Origin: Caecitellus pseudoparvulus | Lineage: Eukaryota > Bigyra: Bicosoecida | Direction of reading: 5' to 3' | Assembly (NCBI GenBank): GCA_965644315.1 | Contig: CBFFRQ010000032.1 | Location: 768,682 to 832,681 of the forward strand | DNA: 64,000 nucleotides | In this document: one piece after another, positions 21,341 through 32,221 of the stretch | Layout: the number at the start of each line of letters is the position of its first letter | Position numbering within the stretch: the first letter of the stretch is position 1 | Notes under the pieces: model-generated | The model's database searches: none | The model's input: the letters and a program-made list of their open reading frames with translations, nothing else | What the model was told of the DNA's origin: nothing | Made by a program: the position numbers and the translations under genes

Positions 21341-23281
21341 CTAGTGGCCCCTAGTCCACTTCCCAGGCACAGGCATGCACTGCCGTGTCCCCGATGGCTG
21401 TGTCCGCGTGACCTCGCTCCCTTTCGTCAGCTGTGCCAGCATCTTGGTGAGCTCCTCCCAACACTCAGCCTGCGACTCGTCCTTGGATCCGATACGCGTC
21501 GTGGACAGCTCAACAGGCTCTACAGGGTCATATGGCTCCACAAACGCGCCATGCTGCAGCTTCTCAAGCAGCACAGGCGGGCGATGCACCACGCAGCTGG
21601 CAAAGAAGTTGGCCAGCGCACTCAACGCTGTTCCGTTGCTTTCCGGACTTCCCAGAAGCTTGTGCGACAGCTTCAAGACATCCGGACTCAACATCAGTAC
21701 CACTGTCTGCATCTTGAAATTGCGGTATGAGCAGCGGCAAGGCCCCTTCGTGCGCATTTCTTTCGCAGTCCACCAGCCGCAGCTGCAGAACCTGGTGGCC
21801 CGTCGGTCAGCTTCACACAACACCATAAGTGCAAACCTCGCCGCCAACACGGCACTCGTAGAGCACCCATTTTCCTCCGCAGCTGTCAAGGCATTCTGGA
21901 TCTGCTGCTCCTCCGCCCCGTGCAGGTACTGCATGGCATCATTGAAGCCGGTCCGCACCGCCTCGCTCAACTCCACCAAGCGGGCGGCGGCCAGTGCTCG
22001 CTCTACAGCGGGCCTCAGGCTCTGTGCCAGGAACGTCTGCCAGCCAACCTCATCTGACAGGCTCTTGGGCCGAGCCACCCAGTCGCGAACGAGAAAGTGT
22101 AGGAAGCGTCTGGGTGGAATGACCACAGCATGTCGCAGGAAGTCCCACAGCAGGCCGGAGGTCGTCTCAGGCCCCGCAGAGCCATCCAGCAGCACGAAAG
22201 CCGCCTTCACGACATCGGGGTCTAGCAGTGCCAGCATTGTCTCGATGACCGCGTTTTCCTGCGCACACGAGCACACGTACACGGTGCAGGCGACTCTCGC
22301 TACGCATCTGGTTTGCACTTTCACTCACCCCTGCCTGCATCAGGGCGCACTTGGCTGCCTGCACGGCTGGCTCAGGACACTCGCTGCGCTCCAGGTCCGC
22401 AATGGCTGCCTCGATCCGACCTGCTGCATCATCGAAGCGTTCCAGAAAGGCTGGGAAGTCACGCTCCGCAGCTTGCTCCATGTACTTGCGTCGGATGAAG
22501 GACAGCGCCTTCCAAGACTCAGGTGTCATGCTATTGGTCAAGTAGGACTCCCATGCGCTCTTGGTCAGCTCCTGTAGAGGCACAAGCCACTCTCCTCGCT
22601 GGCTCGCCAATAGCTTTGATGGACCAGCACTTATGCACTTGCCCAGGAGGTATCCGAAGCTCCATACCATCTTCGGATCATTTCCAGCTTCGCTCACCAG
22701 TGCATGCGCGCGCTTGATGACGTCAGGGCGCAGTACCAGCTGCACCATTTCGTGCAAGGACCGCTTCTGCGCCGGCACACAGACGAGCACGTGAGGAGGG
22801 AGGCAGTTCGAGTGCGCAGCGGCACTCCACTCACACAAAGCCACACCACCGCATGCTTCGCTGCCAGCACCGCTTGTTCGTCACACTCGCTCTCTTTCAG
22901 TTTTTGAATGGCACGATTGATGCAGTCTGCTAGCTCAGCATTCAGTTTTGCGATCCTCTCGTCAAACCTCTTTTCGACCCTTCGCTGAATGTGAGCCAGC
23001 TGCCTGGCCTCCTCCTCCTTGACCTGCTGTCGGAGTGCAGCCGCCAACTGGCCAAGAACCTCGGCTGCCTCACCACTTCCTTGCCCTTTCAAGGACCCTG
23101 TGCCGCCTGCCTCTAGCTCCCCCAGCAGCTTCTGCGCACTGCACCCCAAGGTGCTCCACAGGAAGCTGGCCAAATCAAGACCAGGGTGCCCTGATGGTCC
23201 TCGCATCGGACAACACTCGTACAAGCGTGACAGCATGCTTGGCTCAAGCAGAGCGGAGAGGGTAACCAGGTCTGGCACGGT
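21341..23281 (-). repeat. tandem exon-module repeat (about 145 aa per unit)
   Basis: Four copies begin at 23281, 22766, 22258 and about 21712 on the minus strand. Units share a first helix ending in LL or VL, then xPDV(I/V)K, a W-x-x-[FY]-L segment and a final helix containing AVxAAK. The units have diverged strongly at the nucleotide level, so the duplications are old. A fifth copy is in the neighbouring NTPase at 17617-18290 on the opposite strand. Confidence 0.6.
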
Positions 23282-23712
23282 CTGTGGGCGCAGCATGGGA
23301 TACGCAGATCAGGTACGACGCCAGCCCCTGGTGGTGCACGGCTTGACTCACCTGGCAACCTGCATATGCAGACATGGCGATGAAAACAGCTGCCCTGTCG
23401 ACATCACTTGCGGCGAGGCTTGAGAGCAGGTCCACAGTGTGATCGCGCGCCTCACGAGTCAACGTCCCGCGCGAAACCCAGTCTGCTGCCCGTGCCTTGG
23501 CCAATTCCTCCGCAGCCTCCGGCCAACTCCACAGTCTACGCGTCCAAAGGCATTCAACCAGCGCTGCAGGCGCAGCGCGGGTCAGGTGATGAGGCCTGGC
23601 GCACAGCCGGGGTTTGTTGCAGGCGACACTCACAGCTTTCAGATTCCGCAGACACACCACCACCCCACAAGGGAAGGGCTTGCGTGCCACCCTGCCACGC
23701 ACAGGCAAGCAT
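21341..23712 (-). CDS. protein built of four exon-encoded helical modules, family unknown
   Basis: Predicted exons: 23634-23712, 23352-23563, 23281-22835, 22766-22329, 22258-21824, and a last exon from about 21712 to the stop at 21341. Introns are about 68-70 nt; the last is about 111 nt and its acceptor is uncertain. After the short first exon, every junction is phase 0 and falls at the same place in the protein, just after a pattern like AVxAAKxA plus about 6 residues. Each following exon starts 9-12 residues before a [DEKR]P(D/S)(V/M)(I/V/L) motif. Three exons are 447, 438 and 435 nt, so the protein of about 660 residues is a chain of modules of about 145 residues. The modules are helical, with a conserved Trp-containing segment (W-x-x-[FY]-L) in the middle. 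No enzyme motif, signal peptide or membrane segment is visible. I do not recognise the family. Confidence 0.65.
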
Positions 23713-23962
23713 GGCGCAAGATCAAGCGACCAAGTAAAGCCAATGCACACAGAGGGAGGCAATGGACTGGGTGAGGTGTTTGGATTGTGGCCTGGCGTTG
23801 GTTATGCCGAGGCGCGAAGGCTCTGGGCTCTTGCTGGTTCCCCAAGCCCATCACGATAACAACAAGCCCACTGGGCGCCAGCGCGAGCTTCCACTGCATC
23901 AAGGCACTCATGAGTGTGCCGTTGCCAGCCGTTGTGGCACCGGGCACACCAGGCCACCTCCA

Positions 23963-24637
23963 TCAAGCCGACGCACCTGCCCGCAGCAGCACCATGGCCT
24001 GCCTGCCCAATCGACTGCTCGTGCCAGCCCATGCGGCATCCTTGGCAGGTTGCTGCACAAAGTGGTCAGCTTTGCGTCTGACCTGCTGTGGGGTGGCACG
24101 ACGGCCCGTGAGGCCAAGCAGCTCCCGCAACACACCCAGCTGTTCCTGGGCGCAAGCCTCCCAGAATGCACCCTCCTCCCGTGAATGGACGTCGACTTCA
24201 CGGTGGCCAGTCAGGCTCAGCAGCTCGCGCACCACTTCAGCGTGGCCGTGCGCACATGCCCATCTGAAGGCGAACTCCTCGTCAACGTGCACGTCCACTT
24301 CACGGTGACCGGCCAAGGCCAGCAGCTGACGCACCACGTGAAGGTGACCACGAGAGCATGCCTCGCGAAAGGCGAACTCTCCGATCGCGTGTACGTCAAC
24401 TTCGCGGTGGCCGGACAGGCTCAGCAGCTCGCGTACCACTTGAACGTGGCCGCGCGCACAGGCATCCCGGAGACCAAACACCTTCACCTCCCGCACCTGC
24501 AAGGAAGCCAGGCAGTTGCGGCGGCCACTCTCAAAAGCGCAGCGTTGGCAAACCTGGCACAACTGCGGCCTGGCTGAAGCATAGCGAGTGTATGCACTCC
24601 TTGGGTACAAGTCACACCCTTGCTGCATCCCCTGCAT
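23963..24637 (-). CDS. ankyrin-repeat protein, diverged short family member
   Basis: A frame of 224 residues from an ATG at 24637. Residues 50-175 contain four near-regular ankyrin repeats of 34 residues, each ending in a variant of LLxLxGHREVDVH (for example FREACSRGHLHVVRQLLAL). The N-terminal 45 residues are Cys/Arg-rich and unlike the rest. A good acceptor (CCTTGCAG, just before VREVKVFGLRDAC) suggests the first coding exon may lie elsewhere, so the true start is uncertain. The chosen ATG is only 3 nt from the oppositely oriented start of the GH18 gene. The same ankyrin type recurs at the right end of the window. Function is limited to probable protein binding. Confidence 0.55.
   Translation of the reverse strand: MQGMQQGCDLYPRSAYTRYASARPQLCQVCQRCAFESGRRNCLASLQVREVKVFGLRDACARGHVQVVRELLSLSGHREVDVHAIGEFAFREACSRGHLHVVRQLLALAGHREVDVHVDEEFAFRWACAHGHAEVVRELLSLTGHREVDVHSREEGAFWEACAQEQLGVLRELLGLTGRRATPQQVRRKADHFVQQPAKDAAWAGTSSRLGRQAMVLLRAGASA
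24185..24490 (-). repeat. 102-bp tandem repeats encoding ankyrin units
   Basis: Three consecutive 102-bp units, one per 34-residue ankyrin repeat, are similar enough at nucleotide level to be seen by eye. The shared core encodes GHREVDVH and is repeated at matching positions. This indicates recent tandem duplication or gene conversion within the gene. Confidence 0.6.
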
Positions 24638-24640
24638 GTG

Positions 24641-25735
24641 ATGAGGGCTGTCGCAGCGCTCTTAGTGGCAGCGCCACTGGTGGTCTCAGCCCGCTTTGCC
24701 ATGCCATGGCTGTGCCTGGAAAGGTGTGGCGCCAACAGCTCCCAGGTTGCACACAATATTAAGCAAGTCCTAGACAATGCTGGCACCACCTTCACCGCCG
24801 TGTCCTTCGAGGTCAGCGTGGGCGAACCTAGCAGGGTCTGGTGCAGTGCACCTGCAACTCACACGCACCTTTTTGCTCACAGCGCTTCAACCTGGGTCCA
24901 GACAGCACTCTGGTGCTGAACAACTTGACAGATCCAACTGAATCCTTCGTTTCAGCTGGCCTTGAGACCTTTCCTATGGTTTCCTCTTACCCTTACCCGC
25001 CTCAGTTCATGTGAGGAGCATCGCTGGTCCAGGCAGAAGTGCCCGAGCCGACTTCCCCTGCCTACCCCCGCACATCACACAGTGATTGGATGCGGCAGGT
25101 ATTCCGCAACCCTATGCCATTTGTTCGTGCCCTGCAATCCCACATTCAAGCCCGGGGCTACTCGGGAGTCAACATGTGAGCAGCAGCTCCCCGGCTTGCT
25201 TCACTCGCCTCCCCACACCACACCGCCTCCTGAGCACGCACAGTGACTGGGAGCCCACGAAAGGAGTCACTGCACGAGACGCCTTGGACTACGCGGCGTT
25301 TCTAGACCTCCTGGCCAGCGAGCTGCACGCGGTGGGGGCACAGGTCACGGTAGACTTTGCGACGTGGAGCCCGATCTGGAACCTCACGGCTCTCGCGGCG
25401 ACGGGCGTGGATCGCTTCATGGACATGGGCACCTACACAGACAGCCCCGACTCGTGGAAACGCCAGCTACAGGTGGCCCTGCAGGCTCTGCCGCATGACA
25501 AGATCGTTGTGGGTGCGTGTGTGCGGCACGCTCGCCGACGCCTCGCCTGCCAGCCAACCCCCCTCCCCACGCCAACTCAGGTCTTGAAACGACCATGGCC
25601 AGCAGTGGAGCGCCCTACCCCGTCTCTGTCCTGCAGCAGCGTTTCCAGCTGCTGCGCGAGGCTGGCCTGGACGCTGTTGGGCTGTGGGTTGCTCCCATCC
25701 CCGCCACGTTCCTGCCCTTCTTGCGGAACTTGTAA
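24641..25735 (+). CDS. secreted GH18-type glycosidase-like protein (chitinase/chitobiase fold)
   Basis: Five exons (24641-24811, 24883-25010, 25083-25175, 25244-25512, 25581-25735) join to 271 residues. The four introns are 68-72 nt. Residues 1-18 (MRAVAALLVAAPLVVSA) form a signal peptide. Splicing at 25175/25244 creates GYSGVNIDWEPT, matching the GH18 strand-4 motif, where the final Glu is the catalytic acid. Other barrel strands fit: FTAVSFERF, FPMVSSYPYPPQF, VTVDFATWSPIW, DRFMDMGTYT, KIVVGLE and GLDAVGLWV. GH18 enzymes cleave beta-1,4-linked N-acetylglucosamine chains. The first Asp of the classic DxxDxDxE series is replaced, so activity is likely but not certain. It may act in the secretory or lysosomal route, for example in digesting prey or recycling glycans. 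Confidence 0.75.
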
Positions 25736-25773
25736 TGCATTGCGCCCAGTGTGGTGGTGCGGCGGCGGCCGAC

Positions 25774-28641
25774 TTAAGACTGCCCTGTCAGCAGTGGCGA
25801 TACCCGCGCCGCCTGCGTGCCTGGCATGGGCGTCGAGACGGGTGTGGCCACAGGGGCAGGTGTGAAGCCTGCGCTGGGCCGTTTGGGACGCCGCACGCCA
25901 CTGTGCGCGTGGGGCACCTGTGGCATGGCCGATGGGGGTGCAGGGGGGGCAGAGGGGGGCTGGGAGGCATGTGGAGATGCAATGGGCTTCACTGGGCGCA
26001 CGGTGGGGGTGGGGGGCGCACGGGCCGGTGGGGGAGGGCCTGGCAGCGCCGCTAAGGACTGCGCGATGTGGGTGGCAGCGAGTGACTTGGAGCCTTGCCC
26101 CTCTGCTGCGTTGCTACGCGTCTCTGACGTCACACGCACCGCCTGCAGCAGGGAGGCGAAGTCCGCCTTCACCACATTCAACGCACCCAGCAACTGGCGA
26201 TTTGATGCCAGCAAGTCCGTGACGGAGTCCCCTGTCGAAGCCACTGCATGTGCTTCCGCTGACCGCGCCGCCTGCAGCACTGCTTCAGATGCCACTGCCG
26301 CATGCCTGGGCGGCGAGTGCCGTGGCATGCCCCCCCCTGTCGCACTGTCCCAAGTGGAAATGCCGCTGGCATCCAGCCGCGTCTCGTCTTCACTCGGCGT
26401 GGGGGGTGCCGCCTTGGCTCTGGCTGCGGGCACCGGGCTCGCTGCAGCTGCCGCCGCCGCGCTTTCGTCACGCAAACGCCGCATGCCGCTCTGCATGCGC
26501 TTGAGCTTTCCGTTCAAGCTGGAACACTTGGAACGCAGTGCGGCCACCTGAGCGTCAGCTGTGCTGGCCTTTTCCACCGCCTCTGCCGCCTGCCGTGACA
26601 CTTCACTGCTGACTGCACGCGCCGCGGACAGCTCAGCTGACAGGGTCATGATGCGTGCGTTCGCCTGCGTCAAGGCTTCCTCCGCCACAGTGCTGTCCAC
26701 ATCTGAGCGTGTGACAGCAGTCATGAGTTCTTGCGTTTGGTCGCCCTCCCCTGCACGCGTCGTTCGTCGGCCATGAGAGTGCGAGGGGGAGGTGAGTTGC
26801 GACTGTGATGCTGCGCTGCGCGCTGCTTGCAGCTCAGCCTGAGTCACAGCCAAGGAGTCCACCAACTCCGCTTCGCGAGCCGCATGACTGGCTTTGTTCT
26901 CTGCCAAGGACTCAGCCAGGCCCTGCGCTGCGTTGCGCAGGGCGTCCAGCTGTCGCTCTGCTGCTGCTGCTCGGGCGGCAGCATTTTCCGCAGCCAACTT
27001 GGCTCTCCGGGCATCCTGCCGCGCATCCCCCTCTGCCGTCTCAGCTTCGGCCAAGGCACGCTCCATGTCCACCAGCTGGGCTTCCAGCTCGTCTGCGCGC
27101 TCAGCAGTCTCCACCACCAGCCCCTCGAACTGCCCGGGTGACAGCAGCAGGGTGCCTTCCGGAATGGCAGCCTGACCGGCCTCCTCCTCCTCCAGCTCGC
27201 CCGACGACCGATCTGCCCGGTCATACGCCGCCTTTAACAGCGCCACGACCTTGGGTCGCACCGACAGGCGCGCGCCGCCGGCGGGTGACTCCTGCCTTGC
27301 CTGACTCTGCAGCAATGCTTCCCGCAGGCTGCGCACGTGCTCGACGAGGGAGACATTGACACTGCCAGCGCCGGCAGGCCCACGCTGGCTGTGCGCTGAG
27401 GCGGGGGATACGTGGATGTGGGGGGACGCCAGTGTGCTGGCCGAGGGGGTGGGTGCGGCGAAGGCGCTGGTGCCTGAGGCAGCTTGCCCGCCGGCCTCCA
27501 GCCGCCCGTGCAGCACGAGGAAGGCGCCCAGGACGAAATTCAACTGCTCCACTACGCCTGCTGCCAGGTGATGCAGGGGGGCATCGGGGTCCGCGGCGGG
27601 GGGTGGCGGCCCGAAGCCCCCCTCCAACAGCGCGCTCGGCATCACCGGCACATCGACCAGGGCACTGCGCGCGGCCTGCACCTCCGAGCTGCCAGCGACA
27701 GCGGCATCCCCCTCCTTCAGAGCCGCCAGCTCGGCTTGCAGCGCCATGACGCGGCTGTGCAGCGCCAAGCACTCCTCCCTGGCGCCGTGTGCGGCCTTGG
27801 ACAGGCGGCTTGACTCGGCCGCCAGCTCCCCATGCGCTGCACGCTCCATGGCCAGCTGGCGTTCCAGGCGCTCTGCGCTGTCTTGCAGGAACTGCACGCG
27901 GGAGGACGCCGCAGCTGCCTGGGAGGCGCCGAGGAGGCGGGTGTTCAGCGCTTCCTGCGTTGGGAGGGCACGTCGCAGCGACCGTTGGTGCGAGCGGCAA
28001 GTTAGCACCGCATTCGCGCGGCAACACACATTGTCTGCTTGCAAGCGCCGGACAGTCGCCTTGGTTTCGGCCAGTTGCAGTTGTAGGTGCTCTGCTTTGG
28101 CGTCTGCTGCGTCGGCGCGGGCTGCCTCGGCTTGCCTGGCTTCCAACGCTTCTGCCAGCGCTGCACCTGCGTGCAGACGCAGGGGTGGAAGAGTCCACAC
28201 AACAGGGGCCAGGGGGGGCCCTCGTGAGAAGCCCAGAGCGGGACCTCATTTTGCATGCTCTGGCACACACGCACCTGTCGCATGGCCAGTTGTGGCGGGC
28301 TGGGGTGGCCCGCCCGTGCCCTGCCGTTGTGCAGCGGACATTTGCTGCTGCACCCACGACAGCTCCTCCCGCAAGCGCGCGTTGATGCTCATCTGCTCCA
28401 GAAGGTCTTCACGCAAGATCTTCTTCTCTGTGTCACTCTTGCGGCGCGCTTCGCGGAGTTGGCGCTCCACATCATTCCGCTCGGCCAGCATGACGTTGAT
28501 CTCATGGCGCAAAGCAGCTGTGGTGGAGGCGCCGCCGCGCGATGCAGCTAGGACGCCGGTGCTTGATGCCAGTACCCCTTGTTGAGCTGCGCCAGCGTTC
28601 GACGTCGCTGGACCGGCTGCTTGGGGAGTACCCCACTGCAT
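25774..28641 (-). CDS. long coiled-coil protein, function unknown
   Basis: Exons 28275-28641, 28030-28166 and 25774-27954 give 894 residues. Introns of 108 and 75 nt are at the 5' end and are supported by frame continuity (RRLQADN to EALNTRLL). Most of the protein has heptad-like Leu/Ala spacing with many Glu, Arg and Gln residues. Coiled coils run about residues 40-110, 130-290, 360-520 and 540-650. The first 35 residues are Ser/Ala-rich, and the last 110 residues are Pro-rich and disordered. A conserved-looking block RHEINVMLAERNDVERQLRE starts the first coil. I see no kinesin, GRIP or other diagnostic domain, so it could be a Golgi tether, a basal-body component or a structural protein. 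It ends 38 bp from the convergent GH18 gene. Confidence 0.7.
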
Positions 28642-28797
28642 GGCCGGCGCGGTGTTTCACAGCCGTTTCGCAGCCCCCACCACACAAGTCACCCCTGGAA
28701 AGGAGGCAGAGGAGGGATCATGGCGCTCAGGTCCATTTTCTCACGTCTTATAAATTATCGCCCACCGCAGAAAATGCTCGCAGCCTCGGTGCATGGC

Positions 28798-31700
28798 TCA
28801 CTCCTCCAAGCCTTCCTCCTCCTCAGCCAGGGAGGTGAGTGGCGCGACACGCAGGGCGCCGTGCTCAGTGCGCAGGCCACGGGCCTCGGCTAGCTCTTGC
28901 AGCCCCGCATAGCTGGCGTCCCCGGGTGGCAGCGCTAGCAGCGCATAGCGCACTGCAGAGGGCACGTCCCGCACGATGCGGTAGGCTACGGAGCTGGAGG
29001 GGGACGGCTCCGCCTCCTCCCCGCCCTCGTCCCCAGCTGCCTGGAACGCCGTGACGGCCTTCAACAGCTCAGCTGGATGCTGTGCCAGCACCTCCGGCGG
29101 CTGTGCTCTGAACCACATCTCAGCCTTGAGTATAGCCAAGCCCGGGCACGCCAGCACAAGCTGCGCCAAGGCTGGCACGGTCAGCTGCCGCAAGCCCAGG
29201 AGCACTACTTGCTTGAGTCCATGGCAGTGCCTGCTGAGACACTGCAGCGTCGCGTCAGTCAGGCGCGAGCAGCCTCGCAGCTGGAGGTGGGTGAGGCGGG
29301 GGCAGGCGGCAGCCAGGCCAGGCGGGCCCCCCTCCACGCCCTCGAACGCTGCATCGGTCAGGCGCTCACACCCGGTGGCCTTGAGCGTGTGCAGGCGCGG
29401 GCAGTGCGCCGCCAGGGAATGCAGCACACTGTCATCCACCCCCACGACGTACTCGACGTCCAGCACCTCCAAGTGGGGCAGGCAGGCCACCGCTGCCGCG
29501 ATGTCGCGTGCCGCCAGCTGGCTGCAGCCTCGCAAACGCAGCTGCCGCAGGACGGGCGTGTACCGCGCCAGCAACGCCAGGTTCTCGCTGCATAGACCCA
29601 AGCAACACCTCAGGTCCAGCACTTGCACGTGGGAGGCGAAGGTAGCCGCTGGCAAGGGCTGCGTCAGGCGAGGCAGCCCGCCAGACCGGGTTTCCACCGG
29701 CGTGGGCTCATGCGCCGGGAGGGGCAGGAAGTGGCTCATGTTCGCAGCTGCCGCCTCCAGGATAGCTTGCGGGTGCACACCATCTGGCAGGTGCAGGGAC
29801 AGCAAGGGCGTGGCGCCCAGGCCGCTGCTCTGGCCGTCCAGGCTCAGCCACGGATTGCGGCACAGGACGCCGGCATCGGCTAAGCTGCTGGGCTGCGCAC
29901 CGCGGGTCACCCGCACTGCCTCTGCGGTGTACCATGGAATCATGAGGTCCACCAGGGCCGAGCAGAACTTGGACTGCGGGAAGGCATCCCTCACGCTGGG
30001 CCGCCAGGGGTTGGCGGGAAGTCCGCCGGCAGCCGTGGCGGCGGACGTTGCTGCCACGGACTCCAGCACCTCACCGGCGCCACCCTGCGCGCCACCTGCA
30101 CCGCACGCCCACAGCTGTCTCTCCAGCTTGAACTCCAACTGGGCACCTTGCCACAGACACGACACTGCCACTCCTAGCAAGCTCCGCACGAGTCGTGGCT
30201 TGGCTGCCTCGTCCGGCATGGCTGCAAAGGGCGTCTCCACGGGCGGACCCGCCGTCGGCGCCGTGCACCCTGACACATGGCAGGCATACCACTGACCGTA
30301 CCGCATGCCGGGGCAGGGGACGTCAGGGCTCCACGCCGGCGCCCGTACACCGCACTCCAGCACCCTGCCCACCGGGCCCTGCTCACCGCTCACGTATGGC
30401 ACGAAGTCTGCACCTTGCAGGGCGCTGCCTTGCCCAGCACTGGCCTGCACAAAGTCCTCCACCGCAGTCTCGTCGTCCACGCCCCGCTGCACCAGTGGCG
30501 CTGCCACCTCCTTCACACCCGGCACGGCTGTGGGCGCCATGAGTGCCGGGCGCAGGCCCAGCAAGGCCAAGACATCCCCCACCGTCGCCCAAGCACAGAA
30601 GGCGAGGCTGAGGTGCCGCACCCGGGGCGTGACGCTGCCGGCCAGGTTGGCCAGGGTGGTGGGGTGGGGCCGGCTCGTGCCGCGGAAGTACTGGCCCAGA
30701 GCCACGCCTGGCAGAGCCCTTGGCTGCTGCGCCGCGGCGAGCCACGCGCGGCACACACGGGAAGCAAGCAAGGACTCGTGCAGCTGCAGGTATGACAGAG
30801 CATGCTCGAGTATCCCTGGAGGCAGGAAGTTGACGTGCAGGATGTGCTGGGTAGGCGGCAGCTGAGGCGGCGCGGTGCGGGCACCCGCCCCCTCAGCAGG
30901 GGGGGATCTCCCAGGCAGCGAGGGCAGGCCCACTAGAGACCCCACAGCTGAGGCCTCCGCTGACGGTGAGCTGTCACTGCACCCACCCTCCAGCTCATCT
31001 GGCATACAGGTGGGCCCCAAGTCCAGGGAGGGCATGCCGTCCAGTCCGGGGCCGCGCTTTGGCGAAGGGCACCCCACGGCAGATGCAGGGTGGCTCCGGG
31101 CGCGCTTCTTGCCACCCAGCATGGGAGATGCCACCACTGCAGAGTTCCCCTCGCCAAAGGCGGCGGTGGCTGCTGTGCCAGCTGCGCCAGCGCGGGCGGC
31201 AGGGGAGGGCGACGCCTGCATGGGCAGCCTGCACCACATGCAGGCGTCGATCTGAGACCGCACCAGCACCCACTTGCACCAGGCTTTGTCGTGGTTTGCT
31301 CGGATGAGGGGGAAAGGCACGCCTTGTTGGGGGCCTGGAAAGCAGGCCACGGAGGGGTTGGCTGACCGCGGCAGGCGACGAGGGGGTGACGAAGGCAGCA
31401 TTGGCACGCCCTGCCGAGACACTGGCATAACCTGTTCCAGGAAGAGGGTGGGAAGGGTGCAAAGGGGCACGCGAGGCGGGGGCAAGGGCACCGCTCTGGG
31501 CGCACCTGAAACGCGTGCCGTCCAGGCTGGTCATACACAAGCTCAATAACATCCCCCATGAGCACCCGGCACATCTTGCCAGTGGGCACCTTGCTCTGCT
31601 TCCTGCGGCCAGGACTCAAGATGCGCACGGAGTTGCGGCCCAGCTGCAGGGAGGGACGGGCGGCAGTGTGTTCAGAGCCCGCCCGCAGCGCGAGGCACGC

Positions 31701-32069
31701 CAGCGCACCGTTGCAAGCACCAGGGCATGGTCCCCAGCCTTGGTGCGCTTCCAGCCTAGGGAAACGTGGGCTCGGCTGACCTGCGGGTCGCTCAAATATG
31801 CACGTTGATGGGACCTTCCCAGAATCACCGGCTCTCCGCCCCTTTCCAACGCAACTGCCAAGCACAAGGCCGGAAAGGGGGTGCCGAGTGGCGAAACGTG
31901 GAAACGCCAGGGCAGCACACTGCAACTCACTTGGCTCTTGAATGAGATGAGCGCAGCATGGAATGAGCTCAACCACAACGTCATCCCATTGAAAACCGCT
32001 TGATCCTGCCTCCTGACTGCCCACCGCCCCCGCCTGGGCTCCAGGAGCTGCCGCCTGAGCTGCTGCCAT
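28798..32069 (-). CDS. FHA / F-box / leucine-rich-repeat protein
   Basis: Exons 31931-32069, 31709-31854, 31506-31643 and 28798-31431 give 1,018 residues. Three short exons encode an FHA domain: PVILGRSHQRAYLSD, VSRAHVSLGW, LVLATLGRNSVRIL and GDVIELV. The GR, SRxH and NS signatures needed for phosphothreonine binding are present. A Cys/Trp cluster (AWCKWVLV...ACMWCRLPM) follows near residue 200. An F-box is near residues 335-375 (LPPGILEHALSYLQL...ASRVCRAWL). LRRs of the AMN1 type run from about 740 to 980, with several LxxLxLxGCxxLTD units. F-box proteins are substrate receptors of SCF ubiquitin ligases. FHA domains read phosphorylated targets, so a phospho-dependent degron receptor is a reasonable inference. 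The end of the kinesin gene lies 152 bp upstream on the same strand. Confidence 0.85.
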
Positions 32070-32221
32070 GTCTCTGGCGTTGGGAAGCACGGCGTGCCTC
32101 GCAGAGCGCCCCACTTCCCTGGACAACGAGATGGCAGCCAAGCACGTGCAATGCGCCCTTTCCATCACACACTGCACCTGTATGTGCATTGACGCGGTTT
32201 TATGTGCCTCTCAACTCTGCG

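Noticed and set aside
25774-28641. Kinesin, golgin or myosin-tail identity for the coiled-coil gene
   Set aside because: There is no motor, GRIP or other defining domain; generic coiled coil alone does not support a name.
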